A stretch of DNA of 64,000 bases from Symsagittifera roscoffensis (GCF_963678635.1 NC_087062.1:11452670-11516669), one strand, 5' to 3'. Positions 35,852 through 48,839 are shown, counted from the first letter of the stretch. The notes: generated by a model from the letters alone, not told the origin. A program made the numbers and translations.

Positions 35852-36601
35852 ATAGCCGGTTACTGTGCAAGTAGTACAGAATGTTCCAACCAGTCTTAAA
35901 AAAATTACAATTTTTTTTTCAAATTAGTGTCGCTTTTTTGGCGTGGCGTGATAAAGGAATTTGAGCGAAAAGTAGAACTTAGGTATTTTCGTCAGTCATT
36001 GAAAAATATGCAAATTGGAAAACAGTTTTTGAAGACAAATAACAAGAAAAACAAAAAAAATTAATCATCGGGTACCGCAAACAATCATCGGACTGGATTA
36101 AGTGATATATCTTATCAAAGCCCTTTAAGTCGTGATTCGAACAGATTAAAGAACTTCAATAAAATTTTACCACTGTCAAGAAAAACCGGTCCGAAATTTT
36201 TAATTTTTCGCCTAACTTCGAGCGAGTGAGCTGACTTACATTAGCTTATTTATGTTTAATTTAAGCCTTGAATTTTTATTTTTACTCAAATGAAGTTAAT
36301 CAGTTGGAGTTTTCAGCTTCATCTTATGAATAAATTTCAAAAATTTGGGGGGAAAAGTTGAAAAATTAAAAAAAAAAAATTTTAATTTCTTTTTCTTTTT
36401 TCTTTTTTTTCGTCTTCAAAAATGTTTTCCGTTTTGAATATTTTTTGCAATAACTGATACAAATGCCAAAACGCTACCTTTTTGTTTGGATTCTTTGGTC
36501 ACATCACGCCGAAAAAAACGACATCAATTTGAAAAAAAAATTTTATGGTATTTTTAAGACTAGTCGGAACATTCTGTGCTACTTACACAGTAACCGGCTA
36601 T
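35852..36601. mobile_element. 750-bp foldback element, copy 1
   Basis: Arms of about 110 bases: ATAGCCGGTTACTGTGCAAG at the left and CTTACACAGTAACCGGCTAT at the right, with GGCGTGGCGTGATAAAGG and CATCACGCCGAAAAAAACG further in. The interior includes AATCATCGGACTGGATTAAG and GAAAAACCGGTCCGAAA, shared with repeats at 55.5-58.3 and 62.0-63.2 kb. The second copy is at 38,890-39,640. Confidence 0.85.
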
Positions 36602-38889
36602 ACTTGTTTAAAAATTGGTATCTCTTTAACGGGGATTGGGTCTTTATCCACTTGAATTTGATTGGTACTTAATATAATCAGGACCAAAAAGTTAAAACCG
36701 TTTAGATAATAAAGAAAACTCGGACCATTTTCTTAAAAAATTTTCTTCTGTTTCCATAAATGTTTTCAACAATGTGGTTAGAATACTGAGTTAGTTATTC
36801 TGAAAATTAAAAAATCAATAAATCACAATGTCGGCTTATACTTATTGAAATACTAAACGTAGTATTTCAATAAGTATTTCAAATGACCCGTTGTTTTGCT
36901 GGTGTATCTACGAGATCTTTCGGGATCGGATAGAGCATTTAAATCAAGTCCCTCATACCTGTTGCTTATGTTAATCAAACAGCTGTTTAGAAGCAATAAC
37001 GGTTAGTTTCTTCATGATTAATGCATTGAGAGACCGTTCAAATAGTGTTTGATCTGCAGTGTATTCCTTAGTATGTATGAGTAAGAAACTCATGCAAATT
37101 ACTGATTCGGTGGTTTTATGAATGCTTGAGTGTCAATAATCGTAAACTGATTTTGCCAATGTTTAGTTCACCAAATTATCCGAGACGTATTAAAGAGCAG
37201 TCGGAAGATTCATAGCTTTGCCCTGATAAAAGCAGTTTTTTTGAGTTAATAAACGTAGAAATAAGAAATAAACTTTGACCATATTTCAGAGAAAAATTTT
37301 CTGGATTTCCATCTTCGAAGTAGAAGTCTCATTGTTCTTCGAAATTGATTTACTAAATATTGACTTTTTTCGAATACAGACAACAGTATTTTGCAGAAGT
37401 AAGTCAGTGTTTTTGTTGGTTCTTAGGAAGATTTCGTGGACCTAGGAAAATCTGTAGAGAACGGTGTGAGCCCTGGGGATATTGTTTTCACCTGAGCACT
37501 TTTTGGCTTCTCCTTGCCCATTTAACTATGATTGCTAAATAATACAGATGTATTCTTATAACACAGGGAGTAGGTTGCCGTGTAAGTAGTACAGAACGCT
37601 GAGACCTAAAAAGTAGAAAAAAATAGTATGAGAGGAAAAGTACCGCATGTAAAAAAGCAGTAATTTTTTTGTAAATTTTTTTTCTAAATTTCTTCTTGTT
37701 TAAGGAAAAAAACTTATCGAACTAGGTTTAAATTGCAAGACTCATAGGTAATACAAGCTAAAAAAAATATACACAATAAAGTAATATTCGCAAGCTAGAG
37801 TCAGTATGTCACTTAATTTCCTTTAATTTAGTCTAAAATTTGGGGAAAACATTACATCAGTTTTTCACGACATTGAGGCAACTTGTTGAATCTATATTGG
37901 ACTTCAACTACAACCAAAACGATTTTATTAAAAGCTTATTTTTAGGCCATACGTATTTTTTAAGCTACTTGAATTACCAAACCTTGGAGTCGTTGGGTCG
38001 AGAGTGTATGGAAACACAACACACAGCATATTGCCAATTTAGGTCAGTTTTTGAGATTGCGTCAATCCCAAATACTGATTTTGGAAAGTTTACGCCGAAT
38101 AAATTAAATAATTGTATTCCATGGCTTGAGAGTGTTTGGAAACACAAGGCACTGCATATTGCCTAGTTAGGTCAGTATTTGGGATTGCATCAGTATTTGC
38201 GATCGAAGTTCAGATCAAAGTAGGTCAGTATTTGGGATCGGTAGGTCAGTGCTTGGGATCGAAGTTGACAGGATTTGAGATCGAATTTGGGTTGACAGGA
38301 ACTGAGAACAAACATTTCAACTGGTAGTTGATCAATCCAGTAATAGTAATTGAGATCGATTTTTTCTGTTGACCAGTATTTAAAAGATATAATTTTAAAC
38401 GCTATACTACACATATACATATATTTAAACGGAATCCGCAAACAAAATGCGGCTTCCATTTACAATTTGCGCATTCCTTTTAGACGTTGCGGATTCCACT
38501 TACAGTTGCGGAATCCGCAACAGCTCATTTTAACTATACAAATGTCTTATTAAATGTTTGTGGATTCCACAAACTGTTCTGGATTCCACAAGTACGGTTG
38601 CGGATTCCGCCAAATTGCTTTTTTGGAGCAATTTCGAGCGGTACAGTGTTTTAGGTATTTGTTTGCGGAATCCAAAACTGCAAAGACGATCAAAGAAAAG
38701 TAGCAAAGTTGCGGATTCCGCTTACAATGCACAGAATGCACAGTTTGACCTCGTAATGATTGAAAAGTATACATTTGGATCGAGTGCATCCCTTCAGATA
38801 GACCAAGTTAAGATAAAACAGCGCGAGTTGATGAAAAGCTTGTACAAACTTAATGTTCTACGAAAAAAATCTGATTGAATGTAACAAGG

Positions 38890-39640
38890 ATAGCCGGTTA
38901 CTGTGCAAGTAGTACAGAATGTTCCAACCAGTCTTAATAAAATTACAATTTTTTTTTCAAATTAGTGTCGCTTTTTTGGCGTGGCGTGATAAAGGAATTT
39001 GAGCGAAAAAGTAGAACTTAGGTATTTTCGTCAGTCATTGAAAAATATGCAAATTGGAAAACAGTTTTTGAAGACAAATAACAAGAAAAACAAAAAAAAT
39101 TAATCATCGGGTACCGCAAACAATCATCGGACTGGATTAAGTGATATATCTTATCAAAGCCCTTTAAGTCGTGATTCGAACAGATTAAAGAACTTCAAAA
39201 AAGTTTTACCACTGTCAAGAAAAACCGGTCCGAAATTTTTAATTTTTCGCCTAATTTCGAGCAATGAGCTGACTTACATTAGCTTATTTATGTTTAATTT
39301 AAGGCTTGAATTTTTATTTTTACTCAAATGAAGTTAATCAGTTGGAGTTTTCAGCTTCATCTTATGAATAAATTTCAAAAATTTGGGGGGAAAAATTGAA
39401 AAATTAAAAAATAAAAATTTTAATTTCTTTTTCTTTTTTCTTTTTTTTCGTCTTCAAAAATGTTTTCCGTTTTGAATTTTTTTTGCAATAACTGATACAA
39501 ATGCCAAAACGCTACCTTTTTGTTTGGATTCTATGGTCACATCACGCCGAAAAAAACGACATCAATTTGAAAAAAAATATTTTATTGTATTTTTAAGACT
39601 AGTCGGAACATTCTGTGCTACTTACACAGTAACCGGCTAT
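38890..39640. mobile_element. 750-bp foldback element, copy 2
   Basis: It is the same element as at 35,852, duplicated with the surrounding 3-kb unit. It differs by a few indels in A/T tracts. Confidence 0.85.
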
Positions 39641-41053
39641 ACTTGTTTAAAAATTGGTATCTCTTTAACGGGATTGGGTCTTTATCCACTTGAATTTGAT
39701 TGGTACTTAATATAATCAGGACCAAAAAGTTAAAACCGTTTAGATAATAAAGAAAACTCGGACCATTTTCTTAAAAAATTTTCTACTGTTTCCATAAATG
39801 TTTTCAACTAAGTTTTTTGTTTTTAGGAAACTGTTCAACTCATAACAATGTGGTTAGAATACTGAGTTATTTATTCTGAAAATTAAAAAATCAATAAATC
39901 ACAATGTCGGCTTATACTTATTGAAATACTAAACGTTATTTCAATAAGTATTTCAAATGACCCGTTGTTTTGCTGGTGTATCTACGAGATCTTTCGGGAT
40001 CGGATAGAGCATTTAAATCAAGTCCCTCATACCTGTTGCTTATGTTAATCAAACAGCTGTTTAGAAGCAATAACGGTTAGTTTCTTCATGATTAATGCAT
40101 TGAGAGACCGTTCAAACAGTGTTTGATCTGCAGTGTATTCCTTAGTATGTATGAGTAAGAAACTCATGCAAATTACTGATTCGGTGGTTTTATGAATGCT
40201 TGAGTGTCAATAATCGTAAACTGATTTTGTCAATGTTTAGTTCACCAAATTATCCGAGACGTATTAAAGGGCATTCGGAACATTCATAGCTTTGCCCTGA
40301 TAAAAGCAGTTTTTTTGAGTTAATAAACGTAGAAATAAGAAATAAACTTTGACCATATTTCAGAGAAAAATTTTCTGGATTTCCATCTTCGAAGTAGAAG
40401 TCTCATTGTTCTTCGAAATTGATTTACTAAATATTGACTTTTTTCGAATACAGGCAACAGTATTTTGCAGAAGTAAGTCAGTGTTTTTGTTGGTTCTTAG
40501 GAAGATTTCGTGGACCTAGGAAAATCTGTAGAGAACGGTGTGAGCCCTGGGGATATTGTTTTCACCTGAGCACTTTTTGGCTTCTCCTTGCCCATTTAAC
40601 TATGATTGCTAAATAATACAGATGTATTCTTATAACACAGGGAGTAGGTTGCCGTGTAAGTAGTACAGAACGCTGAGACCTAAAAAGTAGAAAAAAATAG
40701 TATGAGAGGAAAAGTACCGCATGTAAAAAAGCAGTAATTTTTTTGTCAATTTTTTTTCTAAATTTCTTCTTGTTTAAGGAAAAAAACTTATCGAACTAGG
40801 TTTAAATTGCAAGACTCATAGGTAATACAAGCTAAAAAAATATACGCAATAAAGTAATATTCGCAAGCTAGAGTCAGTATGTCACTTAATTTCCTTTAAT
40901 TTAGTCTAAAATTTGGGGAAAACATTACATCAGTTTTTCACATTGAGGCAACTTGTTGAATCTATATTGGACTTCAACTACAACCAAAACGATTTTATTA
41001 ATAGATTATTTTTAAGCCATACGTATTTTTTAAGCTACTTGAATTACCAAACC

Positions 41054-42245
41054 AATGCGATCGTTCCTTCCCGTCCCCTTTAGGGTGGTCGGAACAAAAA
41101 GATAGTTAAACTTGCGACCAGCAAGAGTATTGCAATCGGGTAATGTAACTTTTTTCTGCGAACAATTTTTTGGCACGATAATCATTGTGAAAATCTTAAG
41201 TCGTGGTCAAAAAAACTTTCGGGAAAACAATTTTTTGTCGGGGCTTTATGGGTTTCGCCACAGTTTTCATGTCGCCTTGTTTTGTTTATGTAAATATTTT
41301 AAAGTTTGCTTTTGGTTTTTCAGTTATTGAATTCCGAAGACCGTAAATGTGATTGATGAGTTTTTGTGGTTTATATACGATAACTTTTTCTATTAGAAAA
41401 ACATATTCTAGGATTTCTGTTCAATTTTTCTTGCATCAAAATTTGGTTTGAATGTTTTGTAACTTTGTTTTTTGATCTGAAATTTCTCTGAATTAATTTA
41501 AAGCAAGTTAGCGTCAGAAATATGTTTAAGCAATTTCATTTTAAATCGGTTCAAATCAGTTCATTTAATTTTAGTCATGAGAATTAAATAAATTGAGTTT
41601 TTGTAGCTCAACTCCTTCTTATGTTTGAGTTTTATAATTTCACAAGTTTTAGTTTTTATGTCTTAGGTTTATATTCAAATTGAAATTATGAAGAGTGCAA
41701 AAAGTTTTTTTTTGAATGGTTAGGCGACAATTACCTAATAGAATTCAATCAGTTTTATTATATTTCTTCTTATCATTATATTCGTCCCGACTGGCTTTTT
41801 TGTACTTTTTTTGAAAAGTTCAGCATAGAACCTGGATTTAGATGTTTTGCAGCGAACAGACGCAAGCTATCAGCTGTCAAAAAAAATGATTTCAATTACT
41901 TGGATTCTACCCTTTTTAATTTTTTCTCCATTTTTACCCTGACGGCGGATGAGAATGACTGTCCGTTTTTCCGTATAACCAAACGCTTGGCTTTCTTCTG
42001 GATTAAACTAACAGTTGCACGTGCTGTTAAATTAGACAAAATTATCTGCGCTTTGGCTGGTTTGAAAAGTAGTTTTTTTTTATATAACTCGAATTTTGAA
42101 TGAGCGGTTACGTTCATCAAAGCAAGTTATAAAATAAAAATAAAAAAAGTGTACAGCAAGCTGTCTAATATAATTTATTTGGCTCGCTAGTTTTGTTTGT
42201 ATACAAAACTGTGTCCTTATACATTTCTTATACTTAAATTGTGGT
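41054..42245. other. 5' flank of the WD40 gene
   Basis: AT-rich. The first 50 bases carry GTTCCTTCCC...GGTCGGAAC, a fragment of the foldback-related family. No TATA box or other promoter element can be assigned. Confidence 0.35.
41896..42062 (-). CDS. Weak candidate exon, basic C-terminus
   Basis: On minus, after CTTTTCAAACCAG|, a frame reads KAQIILSNLTARATVS then LIQKKAKRLVIRKNG and ends KLKRVESK, stop. The codon choice looks coding, but the opposite strand is also open. The gene would have to run into the WD40 locus. Unknown product. Confidence 0.15.
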
Positions 42246-45200
42246 ATGGATTCTCCGAAGACACCTCCTGAGTTTGAGCCAATCCAGGTCGACCACTATT
42301 GGGGTCACGTGCATCATGTAAGTCCTCGAAACAATTTTCAGCACCAAATCGAGATGCAGATCCTAAATTCATTACGAGATAATTTTTTGTTTTGACGTTA
42401 AAACTAGCGCTATTTTGTGCATAAATTCAATTAGTCTCTCTCAGGGGCGGATCAAGGATTTTCAAGAAGGGGGGGGGCGGACTTTCAAAAAAAAAATTTC
42501 GAAAATTTGTCGACCTTTTTTTTAGGTCGACCAAATTGATTTTCCGAGCTCTCCCAAAGCACTAAAAAGACCTTGTTTTGGCCAAAAATTCTGCGCCGCA
42601 GGCAAAATGTTTGAAAAACAGGCCAAAAAAGGCGTTTTTTGGCCCTTTATAGAAAATTTTGATCAAAAGTTCGCGTTTTTTTGGAGCGCGCTCCCCACTC
42701 AAAATTGGTATATATTGGCGCGGAAGGCGCCTTTAGAAAAATTTTAGGGTTGGTCGGCCAAAAATATATTTCTTAAAAAGAGAAAAAAAGGCGTCCACAA
42801 GCCCCCCCCCCCCCCCGCCCCCCTCTAAATCCGTCCCCGGTCTCTCTTGATAATTCATTTTTTGTTAACTGCAAGGTCCCATAACCTTGAAAGCTTGTAG
42901 TCATTAAACTAGTCGAAAAATTTTCCTGTTAAAACCCTTAATTTTTTTAAATCAAAAAAGACCAACCCAATGAACTGAAAGTTCGCTTATTTTTTCGTTC
43001 CCTCGTGAATATTGGGTTTTATCTAAAGTTAGTCTAAAGTTTTCCTAATTAGTACAATTAATTTAAGATTTGGAGTTTTTTTACAGGTCACGGCTCTTCT
43101 GGTGCTGAACAACGGCTCCTGCGTCATCACAGGCTGCGCAGACGGAATAATCAGGGTCTTCATGAAGGACAAACCCCACACTCTAGTAGCACAAGTGAAA
43201 GTACACCTTGAAGGTCAAGTCAACTGTCTGACTACTTCTGAAAACGACTCACTTATCGCCTCGGCTGGTCACGACCGCGCCATTGCTTTGATACGATTTG
43301 CAGATATGACAGTGCTGAAAACTTTCAAAAGTACATTTAGTTTTTTTTGTAATTGATATTTTTTTAAACAAAAAAATCGTTTTTTTTTAAAATTAAATGT
43401 GATTATTAAAAGAAACTTTTCAACAGTTTTTTAACAATTAACTTTAAGATAAGTTTTAACAATTAACTTTAAGATCAAAAATTTCATCAAACGCTTTTCG
43501 TCGATTTTTGAAAGACGTTGAATCTATTTTCCTTAGATCACAGGAAACAAATTACAGACGTGAAGATTTCGAAAGACGTGAAAACTTTGTGCTCAGTTGG
43601 ATGGGATAAGCGAATCAATTTATATGACATTCAGGTATAATCTTACTTTGTCTAAGTTTTTCAAATATAAACCAAATATTTGTTTTAGACATTTTTTTGT
43701 AATTTAGAAATTGAGAAAAATACTGACGCTCACAATAGATGGGACCCCGCTCAGCTGTTGTGCGTTTTCCTTCAAAAACAATATGGTGGTAAGTGATAAA
43801 CTATCTCTGTAAGTTTATTAACAATCTTGTCATTAAATAGCCAAAATTTTCGAAGCAAAAAACTGTGTAAGATATCTTGAGAAGTCGATCCCCGTAAAAA
43901 GTACCAATGAAAGAAAAACTGAGTCTAGCGAAGACGACGATTTATAACTAGATCTCAAAACTGTCAACAAACGACTTATCGTTCCAGGCCACCGGAACAT
44001 GGGGAGGACTTGTTAAAGTGTTTCCTGTGAACAAACTGCCCAAAATAACAGAAGAAGACGCAACTACTCTGAACGATCACAAGTCTAAGATCACATCAAT
44101 TGCATTCTCTAGAGCAGGCATGATGGTGAGTCATCTTCTTATCACCCCCTCCTCCCCCTTCTCCGCAGCTGCATCATTTAATCAGTTGAGTCAATTTTTT
44201 CTAAAGAGTAAAAACACAAGCCCTCTCTTATAAATTATACCTTGCAATCAAAGGGGTGAACATTTGGTACTACTTATTTTTAAACCGTTAAATATTTCAA
44301 AACGCACGCGCCTTTTTTGCTAATATACATTACTTTTGAAGTCGGTTGATGATAACCAAGAACAAAAAACATTTTTGTTCACAATCTTTAAATAAGTTCC
44401 CTAAAATAATCGAATGGGATAATTTAAAAGAATGCCAAGTAACTTCTTATGGTGAAATTGATGGAATTGTAAATGTGGTTTTGTTTTTCTTAGGCGACTG
44501 GTTCATACGATAGCCAAGTGCACATTTACCACTACAGGGGTTTCTACTCTCTCTTCAGTTTCTGCCCAGATGGGGGGTGGGTCCGCAGCATGGCCTTTTC
44601 CCCTGACAGCCTCCTATTGGCCACGTTGACGGACGCTGACTTCATGGTTTGAACCGCAGTTTTGCAATAATAGATTATTTTTAACTATTTGGCAAGCAGG
44701 CTGTATGTAACGTTTTTGGCAAGCAGGCTTTATGTAATGCAAGCCATTTCAGCCGTGATTTAAAGAAACGTCAAAAAGTTGTCTCTGTTCTACAAAAAAA
44801 ACTGGGTTTAAATTTTATTTTGCGTTTTTTGACACGAACTTTGCGTTTAAATTTTGCGTTTTTTGACAAAATGACACAAAACTTACGAACGACACAAAAC
44901 TCCCAATTCATTTCAATGCAATTTTTACTATCATAATTTAGCTATTATTGTCTCAAATTTTAATCGCTTTTGACTTAATTTTATCAACTACAATCCGTTT
45001 AATGAAAAAACAATAATTGGCAAAAAAATTTAATTTTTTCAGGTTTTCGAGTTTCCTTAATATAATCTTTGTGGTCCGCAGAACTTTTTCTACTTGCAGA
45101 ACCACCGGTTATTCTTTTTTAAATTTAGGTGAAGTGCTGGGATGCTGTAACACAGGAACTAGAATTCAGCTATCAGGTGAGCTTCAAATTCACGACTGAA

Positions 45201-48200
45201 TTAATCTAGAAGGAAATCAGGTGCAAGTAAGAGTTTTTTCATTCTTGGGACGTAAGAGCGTGAGACTTGTGGGATAAGATGACGTGCAATCTAAGTGAGG
45301 AAGTTTTCGTGCAATCTGTAGTATAAATTGAATTTTAGATATCTATCAATTCGCCCAAAAAGGTTAGCTGGTCATTTTAACAAACGCGAATTTGTAGTTT
45401 ATTACTTATTATATAAAGAACTTTATACATTGTAGAAAATATATATTGCCTATTATATCTAGATTATTAAATAGTTGATAAAAGTTCTACAAAAACATAC
45501 TTAGTATTTGGCATGGTAATAATACTAAGCATTTTATCATCTTCATCCTGTAGCTCATTTCGGGACTTTCGGTTGTACACAACCCCCCCCCCCCCCCCCC
45601 ATATGATGAAAACAGAAAAACAAAATCAGACTTCTAAAATTGGTTCAATATTATATGAAAATGTATATTACGCGTGAATGTTCGCGGCTAACTCTTTTCA
45701 AAATAAAGTGAGTTGAGATTCAATAAAATAAAGAAAAACATTTTGCTGGGAAACCCGTAGATAACTGTATATAACCAAACTAAACGACGTCACCATATCT
45801 TTCAATCATAAATCTCTATCAAGTCTGGTAAAAGGCGTTTGTTTTTAATTTTCATGGTAAAACTTGTTCATCCCCGACTATAATTGAAATCTTAAGTATC
45901 TGAATAGTTTAAAAAATTCGCGAGGATAGATAAAACATGATTACGCAGCAGTATTTTGACAACCGCGTATTCATACTCGTCACTAAGCAGACAAACACTA
46001 TACTAACCAATCAGAATCGAGACAAGGAAGAAATTATTGAATAATAATTATTTATTTCGTATGTTAGCTTTCTCATCTCGATTCTGATTGGTTAATACAG
46101 TATTTTTCTGCTTACTAACAAGTATGAAAACGTGGTTGTCTATATAAAGACCGCACTCCGATAAAAATTTAGGTGTTATTGGTTTTTGTCTGAAATAACA
46201 TCAAAACAAAGGAACTATTGCATGCCTATAGTTTTGGATCTACGCTCTTCTGATAGATAAATATACGTTACAAAAGACACTTTTAGTTTGTTTTCACTAC
46301 TAATGTCGCCGCATAAGCCCTAAACTGGGTGGCGTCCTTCATGCTTGAAATTAATTTAGCTCAGTTTCAGCCAATCAGAATTGAGTATTCAAAATCTCAA
46401 AGTAAATTGCAAAAATCTCAAAGTAAGAAAATAAATCCAGGCCATTAGTGTTAATATTGACCGATTATATAATAAGCTGATGAGTTTTCAATACTTAAAA
46501 ATTCTTATGAACTTGAACTCATATATCTTGATGTTTATCTGAAAAGTATTTCGTTTTAACCCGCAATTGGTAATGTTTTTGATTCTTTTCCATTAATTTA
46601 ATACATTTTCTGTTAATATTGACTTCGATTTTGTGAGAAAGGCATTTAGCCAATAGGAACGCTTAGCGATTTTGATTGGTTAAAATCTTTCAAGCAATCG
46701 GTCCCTCAACCATGAGAACCTTCCCCCTAAACTGTAAAGAAAGCGTGCCGGAATTCAAGACGAGTTGTTAAATTAGGAACTTAAAGCCGAGCTTTTTCCG
46801 AAAAACCATGAAGGCAGGGGCGGATTTAGGGGGGGGCGGGGGGGGGGGGCGGACGCCCCTTCCTCAGGGATTCGACCCCCTGCCGACCCAAAGGGTCCCC
46901 CCTTTGATACTTTTTCAGAAATCCCTTTTTGGCTGACCGACCCTAAAATTTTTCTAAAGGCGCCTTTGGCGCCAATATATACTACCTTTGAGGGGGAGCG
47001 CGCGCCAAAAAAACGCTTTTTTTTGTCAAAATTTTTCAAAAAGTGCCCAAAAACGGCTTTTTTTGACTGTTTTTTCAAAATTTGCCTGCGGCGCAAAAAA
47101 CTTGCCAAAATAGGGACAAAACAGTGCTTTGGGAGAGCTCGAAAAATCAATTTGGTCGACCTAAAAAAACAAAGGTCGTCAAAATTTTGGAAAATTTTTT
47201 GAAAATCCGCCCCCCCCTCGAGAAAATCCTAGATCCGCCCCTGCATGAAGGTTCAATAATTTGAAAACATTCTTGAAAAATATCTCAATTTCAGTATTTT
47301 TTCTACTAGTTATTAGCTTTTTCATAAACTGTGAACCTTTAATTGATATTTGGGATTGTTAAAAACCGAAACATTGCTGAAGGGATTTCCCTGTCTTGTG
47401 CATTCCAAAATCCGTTTCTAAGTGGCGCTCTGTCATGAATAAAGCTCCCTTTTGACTAAATTTGCTTCTGATTATGAAAACTATTGTTTTACATATGAAA
47501 AAATTAGCTTTTTGAGGTTCTCGTAGAGTTGAAACTTTGACCTTAAGTCCGTCGACTTGAAGTCCCAATGGCCTTTTATCCTATAGAAGCGTAAAAAAGT
47601 CAGAGCAGACAAACGTGGTAAAATCTAAATTTGATTGGCTGAAACAAGACACGCAGCGTCGTTTTGAAATCTTCATTCAAGATTGGTTTTTAAACTTTTT
47701 GTAAAACGGAAAATAATCAAACAGATAAGTGTATGAAAAAAGCTTGCCTTAAGTTGTCTAAAATAAATTTGGCACCTTTTACTTAACGGATTTTTTTTTA
47801 ATCCTGCAGGCTTGTTTGTTTACTAAGCAGTCCAATTACAGCTATAAAATTTTTAAATTGTTTTTTTTGGTTCATTTGGTCAGATCAAAAAAAATTATAA
47901 AAATTAGTTCCCTTTTTATCTGCAAAAGGAACTAAGGTCTCACAAGAACTGCTGATTGGTTAGAATAGAACATATTAATTTGGATGCTGAGTGTTACTTT
48001 AACGCTTAAAGTCACAATTGAAGTCAAGGACCAAATTAACATCTTCTTTTTTACAGCAATTTTATGGGGGCAAATCAGAATGAGCATTTTACACGCTTCT
48101 GAGCCATTTTTTTTCAAAAAATTGTTTAAAAAAATCGAATTGAATAAAAATGAAAAAAAAAAATTATACCAACTAAAATTAAATAGCATTAATTCAATAC

Positions 48201-48839
48201 CATATTACATAAATTACATTAATTAATTCAAAACAAAATGAAACGATGACGTTTGTTGAAAAATAATGGATTATAATCGATTAAAATGGATTATAATTCA
48301 ATAAAATTTGAGAATTTTTTTTTTATGATCGATTATAATCGATTATAATCAATTATAATGTTTTTTCTTGTTTCGAAAATGGGGGAAAGCTAAATTGACC
48401 TGAAACACACTCTACGTCATAGTTGTAAAACTTGATCTTGAATAGTGTCATACCTCAAGGTTCTAAACACCGAATCCGAACAGATTGGTAAACGAGAATC
48501 CGCAAATGGACGTAAGCAAAACAAATATTCTATAAATCGTTTATTTAGAATCTGAGCTTTTAGCAAAGACACATGGTTATTTGATGCCAGGCCAACTGAC
48601 CAACATAAACTACTCAGCGCAGTGAGTCTATAAATATGAATACTTAGAACTAGCTAAGCTTACCAATCCGTAACGGATGACAAATAGCTTGATATTTGAC
48701 ATTTTTCTATAGCTCTCGCCATGTTCGTGTGAAGCTAAATCACTTAATTGATACCTTTTAGGTCCAAACTGAAGATCTGTTGCTGTGTACTTTCCTGAAT
48801 GACGGGCGACTCATTGCTGCTGGCAGTTCACCCAGCTGA
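42246..48839 (+). CDS. WD40-repeat beta-propeller protein, eight exons
   Basis: A scaffold protein of 303 aa. Exons are 42,246-42,317, 43,087-43,330, 43,537-43,634, 43,708-43,788, 43,988-44,125, 44,494-44,646, 45,129-45,176 and 48,762-48,839, all with GT-AG ends and consistent phases. The start is the ATG in GTGGTATGG. WD blades are visible as VTALLVLNNGSCVITGCADG, VNCLTTSENDSLIASAGHDR, ITDVKISKDVKTLCSVGWDK, LSCCAFSFKNNMVATGTWGG, ITSIAFSRAGMMATGSYDSQ and VRSMAFSPDSLLLATLTDAD. A final piece, LCTFLNDGRLIAAGSSPS, stops halfway through blade 7. The order of the C-terminal blades recalls WSB-type (WD plus SOCS box) or TEP1-like propellers, but no SOCS box follows. Either the last blade is completed by blade 1's N-terminal strand, or the gene is truncated, or further exons are missed. 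Intron 7 is 3.6 kb. Confidence 0.88.
42442..42839. mobile_element. Complete 398-bp hAT-like MITE in intron 1 of the WD40 gene
   Basis: The ends are CAGGGGCGGAT and ATCCGTCCCCG. It is flanked by perfect 8-bp duplications GTCTCTCT at 42,434-42,441 and 42,840-42,847. The interior has G- and C-tracts near both ends and GGCGCCTT motifs. It has no coding capacity. Confidence 0.93.
46815..47243. mobile_element. Complete 429-bp hAT-like MITE in intron 7 of the WD40 gene
   Basis: The ends are CAGGGGCGGATTTAGG and CCTAGATCCGCCCCTG. It is flanked by perfect 8-bp duplications CATGAAGG at 46,807-46,814 and 47,244-47,251. Inside are GACCCAAAGGGTCC and AAAGGCGCCTTTGGCGCC. It is inverted relative to the 42,442 copy. 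It has no transposase, so movement would need an autonomous hAT element. Confidence 0.95.
48262..48360. repeat. ATAATCGATT palindromic tandem motif
   Basis: Repeated GGATTATAATCGATTA and GATTATAATCGATT, in an A/T-rich context. It is shared with 30,312-30,540. Confidence 0.75.

Larger units (their letters stand above)
34946..41053. repeat. Direct duplication of a 3.04-kb unit
   Basis: Copies are 34,946-37,983 and 37,984-41,053, head to tail. Both start TTGGAGTCGTTGGGTCGAGA and end GAATTACCAAACC. They are nearly identical. Copy 2 has an insertion of about 36 bases near 39,808-39,845 and small indels. Each copy contains CAGTATTTGGGATC-type short repeats (35,130-35,230 in copy 1), a GCGGATTCCGC cluster ending at a CACAGTTTGACCTCG terminus, and a 750-bp foldback. 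No convincing gene lies in the unit. Confidence 0.95.
45177..48761 (+). other. Intron 7 of the WD40 gene
   Basis: 3,585 bp. It holds an 18-C tract (45,583-45,600), an inverted repeat around CCAATCAGAATCGAG (about 46,000-46,110), several more ATTGG/CCAAT-type motifs, a complete MITE (46,815-47,243), and a tandem of ATAATCGATT motifs (48,262-48,360). No exon recognised inside. The 85-codon frame at 47,932-48,189 is low complexity. Confidence 0.7.

Noticed and set aside
41900-42103. 67-codon plus frame MDSTLFNFF and onward
   Set aside because: Hydrophobic AT-type frame without motif. The minus frame at the same place looks more coding, and even that is weak.
46773-47150. 125-codon minus frame with Pro-rich end (PPPRPPLNPPLP)
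   Set aside because: It lies entirely in the hAT-like MITE and its flank. The G/C tracts of the element create the proline run.
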